Below the pieces are notes generated by a model that was not told where the DNA came from, searched no databases, and was given only the letters and a program-made list of their open reading frames with translations. A DNA stretch of 64,000 nt from Periplaneta americana (lineage: Eukaryota; Arthropoda; Insecta; Blattodea; Blattidae), in NCBI RefSeq assembly GCF_040183065.1, contig NC_091131.1, positions 14,088,800 to 14,152,799 of the forward strand, read 5' to 3'. Shown piece after piece: positions 1-10,600 of the stretch (its first letter is position 1; the number at the start of each line of letters is the position of its first letter). The translations under genes were made by a program, and so were the position numbers.

Positions 1-73
1 AAATTTCATATTTGTGAATTTACTAATATTTAGAGTTTCATTTTGTTTATTGTTTAAAATAATTTTCTCATGT

Positions 74-1330
74 TGTTGTTTTCTAATGCCAGGCATTTGA
101 CAATAAAGTCATTTGACCTCTTGCACTCCAATATTTTTCAAAGATATTGTCATGGTTGGCCACTGACGCACAGATTTTGAGATGTTCTGAATCCATTTCT
201 TGATTTGAGTTGCACAATGGATATATTCCAATTCTATGAGGTGTTTGGCCAAACAATCATGGCCTGTTGCCAATCTAAATGCAGCTACAGACGATTTGCG
301 TGGTAAATCGGGAATCAACTGTGGATTATGATGCAGAGAGTTCCACTTTCTCCCTTGAGATTGTGTTATCAAATTTTGTTTGTTGAAGTCTAAGTATGTA
401 GATTTAATAAATCTTTTCACAGAGTAATATGTAGATTTAGTAACAGGTCTGTAAGTAGCAGTGCTGCCCTTCTTTGCCAAAGCATCCGCATTCTCGTTTC
501 CCAGGATTCCACAATGGGATGGTATCCATTGGAATACAATTCTTTTATTGAGTGATATTAATCGAGAGAGCATTTTAGTTATTTGTGCTGTTTGAGATGA
601 AGGTGTGTGTTTAGAGACTATTGATAGAATAGCTGCTTTGGAGTCTGACAATATAACTGCATTCCTAAATTTATTGATGTGGCATAGAAGATTCCTGAGA
701 CTTTCACTTACTGCAGTGATTTCTCCATCAAAACTTGTTGTTCCATATCCAAGAGATCTATAAAGTGAGAAGAGACAGCACATAACACCTGCACCGGCAC
801 CTTGTTCTCTGGAGATCAAGGATCCGTCGGTGTATAAATGAAGCCAGTTTTGTGATTAATCTCAGTTGGTAGAGCAGCTGGCTACGGACTGGAAGGTCCG
901 GGGTTCGATCCCAGGTGGCGACAGGATTTTTTCTCGTTGCCAGACTTTCAGAATGGCCCCGAGGTTCACTCAGCCTCCTATAAAATTGAGTACCGGGTCT
1001 TTCCCGGGGGTAAAAGGCGGCCAGAGCGTGGTGCCGACCACACCACCTCATTCTAGTGCCGAGGTCATGGAAAGCATGGGGCTCTACCTCCATGCCCCCC
1101 AAGTGCCTTCATGGCATGTTACGGGGATACCTTTACCTTTACCTTACCTAATATTAATTGTCTCTAAAGACAATTGTTTCATTATTTCAGTGTTTACTTC
1201 TGATTTCAGTATTTCTTCTGTTAAATTTAGATTATACTCTATATTTAATAGTGTTAAAGGGTTTGATTTAATTTGTAAATTTTCTTTTAAATTCGGGACG
1301 TTGATTTTCTGTTTTAATTCTTGATCTCAT
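74..1330 (-). mobile_element. Non-LTR retrotransposon 3' fragment with RNase H domain (LINE family 1)
   Basis: The - strand encodes an RNase H domain with catalytic acidic residues in YTDGSLISREQ, GEITAVSES, LSDSKAAI and NENADALAKK, plus WIPSHCGILGN. The reading continues across a nested SINE at 861-1152 (SLETINI on the far side). The last part has lost its CCHC knuckle to frameshift. The 3' end is near 74 (attagaaaacaacaac on the - strand). It is an I/LOA-like RNase H-bearing clade by domain content. Confidence 0.8.
861..1152 (+). mobile_element. tRNA-derived SINE, family A
   Basis: The head is tRNA-like: ctcagttggtagagcagctg and a B box ggttcgatccc. The body is about 200 bp, ending in an acctttacctttacctta tail. 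The flanks share attaat at 855-860 and 1153-1158. It sits inside the LINE at 74-1330 in an otherwise continuous reading frame. A second copy is at 14801-15108. Confidence 0.8.
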
Positions 1331-1448
1331 GAAATGTGAAACGAACTTAGTGATTTATTGATATAAAAAATTCTGCTTCAAGTTACATTGCATGTGAATG
1401 TGTATTTTCAGTTCGACATAATGTTAATTCATATTGTGTGGTTGGCAG

Positions 1449-1668
1449 GGAGGCATGTTGTGGCACTCACGTGTTGAATACAGCTGACATCAGGGATTTC
1501 TGCATTGTGGGTCTGAAGACTGCTGGCACTGGGGTTCGCAGTCTGAGAGCTGTCACCGGCGACCATGCGAAGTCAGCCCACCAAGAAGGACGCAGTGTGA
1601 TGGCCAGAGTTACCGATCTGCTTGCTGAAGTAGATTCGTTTCTCAGTGCAGATGGATCTGCCCATCAA
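1449..1668 (+). CDS. AARS2: AARS2 exon with C-x3-H editing-domain motif
   Basis: The acceptor is ttggcag at 1442-1448. The first base completes a split codon, then GAG GCA TGT TGT GGC ACT CAC reads EACCGTH. The exon covers the end of the editing domain (CCGTH, LRAVTG) and the start of the coiled segment. It ends GCC CAT CAA before a gtgtgt donor at 1669, a weaker donor than the others. Length is 220 nt, 1 + 73 codons. Confidence 0.85.
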
Positions 1669-4600
1669 GTGTGTAGCCTCCTATCACTGTGTTACCTATA
1701 AATAAAATAGTGTACACTAAAATACCCTTTCAAGGAATGCATAGCTCATGAACTATTTCTCCACTAGTGGAATACACTAGTGTTACAATGCATCCTCATT
1801 TTCTCGACCATGCCCTCATTTCCAAGGGTTAAATTACTATCCGGAAGGTTTTGTGATATTACTAGTAATATTGTTTTTATTATTTTTATGTAGTCCACAC
1901 CTGTGGAGTAACGGTCAGCGCGTCTGGCCGCGAAACCAGGTGGCCCGGGTTCGAATCCCAGTCGGGGCAAGTTACCTGGTAGAGGTTTTTTCCGGGGTTT
2001 TCCCTCAACCCAATACGAGCAAATGCTGGGTAACTTTCGGTGCTGGATCTCGGACTCATTTCACTGGCATTATCACTTTCATTTCATTCAGACGCTAAAT
2101 AACCTAGATGTGGATACAGCGTCGTAAAATAACCCAATAAAAATTTTTTTTTTTTTATGTAATTCTCTTTTGATAAATTTCTCGGTTTTTTTATATTGGG
2201 ATGTAATCTGTGAGAGTTTGAGTAATGTTTATTAAATGCGTTTGCTATATCTCTACTATCTGTTAGCGTTTTGTTATTATGAATAATAGGTTGGCTAGTA
2301 TTTTCCTGTGTATTGGAAATATTCTTCAGAAATTTATATGTTTTAGCGCTATCGGTTCTGTAATTAATATTTTAAATAAATTTATTAAAACTGTTCTTTT
2401 TTGCTGTTATGATTGCTTTTTTAAGAATGGCAGTCTTCTTCCTCCAATCTTGAGTATCTTCTGGTGTTTTGCTATGTTCTGCTTTGGTTCTTGCTTTATC
2501 TCTATCTTGTTTCAATAAATTCAGGTTTTCTGTCCAGAATGGGATGTATTTTTTTGGTTTGCCTCGTGGAATGTGCAGAGCAGCTATTCTATCAATAGTC
2601 TCTAAACACACACCTTCATCTCAAACAGCAGAAATAACTAAAATTCTCTCTCAATTAATATCACTCAATAAAAGAATTGTATTCCAATGGATACCATCCC
2701 ATTGTGGAATCCTGGGAAACGAGAATGCGGATGCTTTAGCAAAGAAGGGCAGCACTGCTACTTACAGACCTGTTACTAAATCTATGTATTACTCTGTGAA
2801 AAGATTTATTAAATTTACATACTTAGACTTTAACAAAAAAAATTTGATAACACAATCTGAAGGGAAAAAAATGGAACTCTCTGCATCAAAATCCACAGTT
2901 AATTCCCGATTTACCACGAAAATCGTCTGTAGCTGCATTTAGATTGGCAAGAGGCCATGATTGTTTGGCCAAACACCTGCATAGAATTGGAATATATCAG
3001 TCCCCTAACTGCCCATTGTGCAACTCAAACCAAGAAATGGATTCGGAACACCGCAAAATCTGTGCTTCAGTGGCTAACCATGATAATATCTTTGAAAAAT
3101 ATTGGAGTGCAAAAGATCAAATGACTTTATTGTCAAACGCCTGGCATTAGAAAACAACAACTATCCAGAAGGAATTTTAAAGGTCAACACGAATGTTCCG
3201 AAATTAGACATGTGGATTTATTTTTTAAAAAGCTTGGTTGTTAAGAGGGGTTATGGATGAAGTTTCTATTTTCTACATTTTTCAAGCTACAGTCTTGATT
3301 CTTTGTACACATAATCACGGTGTGATAGATAATGATGTGGTGGAGTTTCGTTTCTGTGAGTCAATTAGTTTCTGAGTTAACAAAAATATTCTGAAAAATA
3401 TGCATATTTCAAAATGAAATGTGTTGCTCAATTTTTCAGTAAAATGTTTGAAATTTTTTTTCCAAGATCAGTGGCATATTAAGAAAAATATCACGCATCA
3501 GTTTTCCTATATCTTTACTACAAAAGGGAGAACAATTTTTTATAATCACTGCATACCTAAAAATAGAAATTTTCCAATGCCACTATATATACACACACTG
3601 ATAATCCTAGGACTGACTATTTGAAATTATGACGTGGTTTTAGTCTGACTACAACATCTCATGATGTCATGAATGAAGTATTATTTGTTGCACAGGCAGA
3701 AGTTTTGGATGGCAAGCTGCACGGCCTGAAACAGAGTCTGATGAACAGCAGTCAAGCTCTGCCATACTCAGTGCGTGCAAGAGAGCTGCAGAAGATGGAG
3801 TTGACAGGCAAACGGCTGAAGGAATGTGCACGAGGGAATCTCAGGTATGGATTCCAAGTGTGAAATTTACAGTAGAACCGCTTTTTAACGAATCTCTGAA
3901 GGATTACTTCTCTTCCCCCTTAAATAAGAGATTTCTTTATAAGGGGATTCTTTATTATTATTATTATTTTTTTTTTTTTCTTTTTTAGTTAAAACTTGTA
4001 TACCGGTATGTATTTTCCTGTATGTGCTTTGATCCTGGTTGAGTGGAAGAGAAGGAATGATGGCCTTAACTATGCCAGGGAAAATACAGTGAAACCTGTT
4101 CAAATCGGAACCTGAATAATCCGGAATCCTGTCTATTTCGGAACAATTTATTGGTCACAGCGAAATTCGTATGTATTATGTGTAATTTTTCCTGAATAAA
4201 ACGGAAACTACCCAACGCGGATACGGAAACTGCCTGCTACTGTTCAAAATGGAAGTAATATTTTGGACACACTATATTTTGAAACAGTGTGTAATTTCAA
4301 GGAATATACGAAATATGGACCCCAAGATAAAAACAAGTTTTCTTTGCAAAATTTTTGAGGGTACGAGGGTGTATTGGCCTGTCGGTCATAAATTTTATTA
4401 CCCTGTTGACTAGGCAGACGAGTCCCTTCAAAGATTTTCAATGCTTCACACCCATATACTGTCTTATAGCTAGATAGAGCGCAAGTGTAGTGATTTCCTA
4501 GTAAAAAAAAAGTTGCGTAAAATGTGGCATTGACATTAAGTGACGAAGTAAAAGTTATCGAGTTAAAGGAAAATTAGAAACAAAGTGTATATGAAATAAT

Positions 4601-7600
4601 GTTGAAGTACAGTTGAGGAAAACTCAGGTGTGACACTTTAAAGATAAAGATCATAATGAGTGAGTGGCTTGCGGCCAATATTGGTGACACAAACTGTTTA
4701 TGTGGAAATAAATGAACTGTTGTGGGAGTGGGTTCTTCATGACCTTCCAAAGAACATATCAATTTCTGGATCTATTCTGCAAAGCAAGCCATTGTACTGG
4801 GAAAGAAATTAGATAAACCAGAATTCAAGGCTTCTAATGGATGACTCCTAGTCCAATTAATTAATAATGTGTAGTGATATACAGTCCAGTATTATAGTAT
4901 AGTGTTAGATATTAACTTGAATGAGATCAGTAAACTTTAGCAGTGTTTAATGACTAATGAATGAGTTACGATAACATTTATACAGAAAATGAGATTTTAA
5001 TCAAGATGATTCACCAACGGAATAATCGACAGAAATCTGTTTTAATGTGAGTAATGTTAAATAGAATATTTTGTACTGCTTGCAGTTTGCGACATACCAT
5101 TTTGTTTTTCATGTATATGAATGATAAAATATTCCATTTTAATGTAACACCTGAATAATACGGAAACCTTCCACAACGGAAAAGAAATTAGGATCATGTC
5201 ATTTCCGTCTTGAACGGGTTTCACTGTACAACTATTATTATTACTATTATTATAAAATAGGAAGGAAACGCTAAAATAACTAGTACTAACGTGTGTTATA
5301 TACCAAACATAACATTTAATTAGGCCTACAATTATCATTTACAGTAAATTAAATTTTATAATATTTTCTAACTCTTCAAATGGTGAGGCATGAATGTTTT
5401 TCCCTTTTGGTTGAACCTGAACCACACTGAAACTCGGCATTGAAAATTTCTTCTTTCTTCTTTATTATTACCCATAATGAAGTAGTTGGCAAACCATGCC
5501 TTTTTGCCATTTGTGATAAGGTTATTTGAGGATTGACCTCAACATTCCTTATTATTTTCACTTTCCGTCCTGTAGTTCATTTCTTCTATTTAGTCGCCAT
5601 TATAATGTTGCATAAACTAACAAAATAACTTGGAAACAGGATCCACACAACTCGCGAGAACAAAGCAAGCAAAGCAACCAGTCTGTGAAAGCAACGCAAA
5701 CCAGACCATAAAAAACTATAAAGAATAACACCGCCATGTGACACCACATTGCTATTGATTGAGATGTGCTATCGAATATGCCGATACTATTGATTGTATT
5801 TATTGAAAGTCAAGTCGATATTTCAGGCTTCATTATCACAAAATCCATTACATTCAATTACATGAATGGAGTTGTGGATCATGGTAACTACACCTCCATC
5901 CCCTCTATCTTCACGAAACAGATTAAAAATTTTGTAGTTAGCAAATTTGTAAAAACGAGAAAGTCGATAATATTGCAAAACAGGAAACATACTTGCAACC
6001 AAGGCCTCTTCAAGTGATATCTCTATCCAGTGCTTTTGCTTCATTAAAGTCTCATTTTACAAACCTATGGATCAACAATTGATGGATTTGAGGGAGGTGG
6101 GATATGATGATAGAGACTGGATTAATCTTGCACAGGATAGGGACCGATGGTGGGCTTATGTGAGGGCAGCAATGAACCTTCGGGTTTCTTAAAAGCCATT
6201 TGTAAGTAAGTAAGTATGGATCAACAATTGGCTCTCTTCTGACAAAGAAAAAATTTTACAGTCTGTACAAAAGAAACCAAATGACCTGGAAATGTACAAA
6301 AACTTGCCCAGACATGTTCAAACATTTTTAACAAGAGCCAGAACAGGTCACATTGTCACTCAATTGTACCTACACCGATTTCACATTTCTGATAATCCTA
6401 CTTGTCTGTGGTGTAATAATCATGATGAAGATCTGGAACACATTCTTCTATACTGTCCATCCATAAACCACAAAAGAAGTAAATTAAAATCATCAGTACC
6501 AGTTGCAGAAGACACAGCCCTGCAGTATATATTGACTACACCCCAACTCTGGCTACTAGCAACAGGCATCTATAATGAACACCGATCAAAATACCCCTCA
6601 TTTCTCGTGAAAAACAACAACTGATATACTACAGTGGACTATAGTGGACTTTGTTGTCAGCAAACAGCTGGATACATTAAGAAGATCGATTGATCACAAA
6701 ATCCATTCGAAAAATGTTCCTTAAAAGCAGGAATTAGTTACGTTATTCTTATGGAAATTTGGCTGGTTCAGTACAGATTATTCCTTAAAAATGGAAATGT
6801 TGAAACGGGGTTTTACTGTAGTAGTAATACATTCAGTTCCAGTTGAAACATATGGAGATATAAACTTTCATTAAATGTTGTTTGAAAGATGAACTACGAA
6901 GTTACTTGTGAAGCTTATAATTGCCTTGAGATTAACTTCGAGTCACAGAGTCTTTCCTGCATACTGCAGTGAAATATCATTTTAGGAAATGTCCAAGTAC
7001 AAAATATGAGTGAAGAGAAAACAAAATATACTGTATTGTCTTTTCCACAGGGATGCTTTGGAAACAGAGATGCAGGCCCTATTGAAAGGTGAAAAGCAAC
7101 CTCAGTTTCTAGTCCACTTCTTACAATGTTCCTCCACCATGGACTCTGTTCCCCTGCAGAAGGCAACCAAAATGTGCTCCACTACGCCTGTGTTACTTTT
7201 GGCCCACAGCGAGGGTCTCATCAAGGCACGATGCTGTGTCCCAAAGGTATGGATCTCATTAAAGATATTACTTATGGTTCACCATGTAGAAGAGTGCTTT
7301 AATCAGTCAAGTTTATTCCATTCAGTCTTATCAAGCTCCGCAAATATATTGTAAATTTTTATACTGAACAACAATGTAATTTTTATTATCTCAACAATAA
7401 CTCTTCACTCTCTACAACTTAATTTCACTCCCGTCAACAATGGGATTTGCTCTCCGCACAGCAACACAGCGTTCGTTATTGCACTCCACAAACGACAATG
7501 ACAATTTACTTGGACTATTACGAACAACAATGAATTGCTAATCTTAACTAATATTCACAAAGCACTATTTACAACACACAACTGTCAGTTCTCAGTTCAC

Positions 7601-10600
7601 AGCTCGTTTGTCTTGGCTAGTTCTTCTAGCTCAGTCACTCGCGTTCACAGAATCTCGAACCCCAGACCTTCAGAGACGATCCGCTGAACTTCGAACTCAG
7701 GTTCCCCGACTGCGGTCCACTGCACTCGAACTCCGGGCTTCAGGCTCCACAGTTACGGACACAACTCAAGTCGCGCTCTGGTCTCGAAGCTGGCTTCACT
7801 GCTACACAAGACTAACTCGCTTACTGTCCAAAACTGCTGCTCCTCTCGGAGGCTGGCTTCCTTTTTATTTGCTAGGCAACGCTTCGCGAACCTTCGATCT
7901 CTGGTCATTTCCGTCACTCGATGATTCGGCTTCCAGAATAATCTGTCACGCTGCTGCTCCCCTCTCTACTCTCCCGCGGTCGCTCTTTCCCCTTTCTCCC
8001 CTCTACTCCCTAAGCCACAGCACATGCCACAGGAAGCAGATGCGCGCGCAACCTCCGCGCCGGCCGACCTTGCACTTCCTTCTGCTGGTCGTGAGTTCGA
8101 ATCTCACGTCGCTGTCACAATATATTTCATCTCTGCAAATATGCTTCGCGGTCACAACAATAACTATTCCCACCCTTTTCCCCTCCCCTACTGTGATAGC
8201 TCGGGTACTATTTTTCGTGTGCGCGCGCAGCACTGAGTACTCTGCGCAAAACTTCAGGCACACTCACTCCTCCACAGCTGGCACACTGTTCATTTTGTAC
8301 GTACCTCGGCTTGCAGCAACTAGAAGCAACATGATTAAAATGTACAGTCAAAGAAGGAAGGAACTAACTGTAGTTGATGGATATAAATACAAGAAGTATT
8401 GCAAGAACAAAGAAGAACAGAAATGAAGGTGCATAGTGAACATGTGTAATGCCAAAATAGTGACAACTGTTGAAGGTGGCATTCTTTTAAATACAGGAGG
8501 AAACCACAACCATGAAAAAAATGTAACTGTACACCGTCAGATGATTACAAATGCTGCGAAACGCAAAGCCAGAAGACTTGTTTGACAGATCTTCAAAATT
8601 AATCAGGAGAGAAATATGCTCAGCCTCACAAGAAATAACCGAGAAAATAATGACCAGGGATATAAATCTAACAAGAAGGAACTTAAGGTACGGTCACACA
8701 TCTCTACTTTTGCAGCGCAACTTTTGTACTGCAGCTGCAAAAGTTGCGTGTCGTGTTCACACCTAAGCCAAAAGTAGCGTGCTGCACGCTACTTTTCGTG
8801 CTGCGCAACCCGAGTGCAGCAAAAGTTGCAACTGGAGGTTGTGAGTCTGTTCACACACAAGGTGCTACTTTTGCAGCCGCAGTCATGCTGCAGGTTTCCA
8901 TCTCCGTGTTGACTTCTCAATATACATTTTGTTATAAAATAATGTTATAAATTTCAATCAAAGACACAACTATCTGCAAATGTTTATTTGCTACATGAAT
9001 ATAAGGTATATAAACGTTTTCGCCTTGTGGGGCATCATCAGATATATTAAAATTATGTGATCTGAACTTAGATTAAATTGGATTAATAAAAGCAAATACG
9101 AACAGTGTGTGATACATGGTGATAAAATTTCATGAGTTATATGTATACTAATTGTAAACAGGAAATAAGATAAAATGATGAATTTCAATGTAGTGTAAAT
9201 TCAAATATGATTAAATTGGAATTGTGTGTACATATAACTCATGTTACATTATAATACATATTTATCAAATAATGTTATGCAAATTATGATCATGTTGAAA
9301 TCAAATGAATAAATGGATAAAATCTTGGGTTAAAGTTATTCATTGTTTAGAAAATGACACGTCTTGGAGAACTATGTATCATACCGAAGTTTGCAGTAAT
9401 CGATGTTGTAGGTTGACTGTGATGTGCGTATAAATTATCATTCATATACTGTAAACAAAGAAGTATGATTTATTTATACAAATTATGAGCATTATTTAGT
9501 GATCAAATGGGATAGAAGTCTATTTTGATTTTGGAGATGTGAAAATAAACGTTTATATACCTTATATTCATGTAGCAAATAAACATTTGCAGATAGCTGT
9601 ATCTTTGATTGAAATTTATAACATTATTTTATGACATTACTAGACACATCTGAAACATAAAATGAATTGCAAATTATACATTTTGTGGTTATGTTCGCGT
9701 TATTAAGAAACTCATGCGAAAGCTTACTTATCTATTATTTGCTTTTCTGTCATATCTAGTATTCAGAAATTGACATTATCTTTACTATAAAGCTTTGAAA
9801 AACGCCTATATACTTAAATGATAACCAACAGTCCTATTCACGTAATCAATGTTGGCAACCCTCCTGTTTGGAACTAAGCTACGGAAAATTTAAAATAATT
9901 TATTTTCATCACATTTAACATTAAAATATATTTATACAATAAAAGTGTCATTGGCACATTTGGGTGGTAACACTGGTCGCAACCTCTGTTGTTCACACGT
10001 CGCAGTACAAGAGTTGCGCAGTTTTTTGTACTGCAGCCCTGCAAAAGTAGCGACGTGTGACTGTTACCTTTATACACGCAAAGAAGAAACTTCATCCAAG
10101 ACGACCTAAAATTAGCAAGAAATTCATGAACTTCTACAAGTAGTCCTAAGCCTAAAACAGAGTACACAATTTTGATATTACTAATTTGTTTACCGTCCTC
10201 TGAAGTGTGAAGAGAATTTGCTTAGTATTGATGTGAAAGAATGGGAGTCACTGATGAGGGGAAATAGTTGCACACTTTGATACAAGGTTGAGGAGGGTTT
10301 TTTTTTTTGTTGGGGAGCTTGATATTGCCCATTCCATTTTACCACTGCTCAGCATCATAAATTAGGGAGAAATGTAGAACTTAACATCTAGCAGACTTTC
10401 TGACTTTCTTGCCAAAAAAGCATCCAATTTAATTCAGAATACAAATACAAGCCTACCTTTTACATCCATCAAAAGACTAATTAAAAATAAATATAAAATC
10501 AAGCAAAACCAAGCACTATGTACCAAAGCCAAAGGCAAAAAATGGAGCATTTTAATAAAAAAAAACAGAAATTATTCCAGAAATCCCACGTAAATCTGCA

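Larger units (their letters stand above)
3870..6818 (-). mobile_element. Tigger/pogo-like DNA transposon with nested insertions
   Basis: The left end is TA|CAGTAGAACCGC and the right end (read inward) TA|CAGTAAAACCCCG, imperfect terminal repeats with TA at both sides. A CENP-B/pogo HTH is encoded on - at 5376-5561. Nested are a second TA-flanked element (4087-5226) and a LINE (5765-6710). It fills most of the AARS2 intron between exons at 3696 and 7051. Confidence 0.65.
8331..10129 (+). pseudogene. FLYWCH zinc-finger (MULE-associated) gene remnant, split by a transposon
   Basis: The segment reads SQRRKELTVVDGYKYKKYC, then, after a TGA where FLYWCH domains have Trp, RCIVNMCNAKIVT and GGNHNHE: the FLYWCH C2H2 pattern. 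A frame change leads to SKLIRREICSASQEITEKIM and TRDINLTRRNL. After the 8686-10069 insertion the same frame resumes YTQRRNFIQDDLKLARNS and stops at 10127. FLYWCH fingers often accompany Mutator-like transposases. It is broken and lies in the last AARS2 intron. Confidence 0.65.

Noticed and set aside
861-935. Functional tRNA gene
   Set aside because: The tRNA-like head continues into a conserved SINE body with its own tail and recurs at 14801-15108 with target duplications.
7608-8426. A 272-codon open frame on +
   Set aside because: It is antisense through the LTR-like repeat and then runs into the FLYWCH remnant; a chance chimera.
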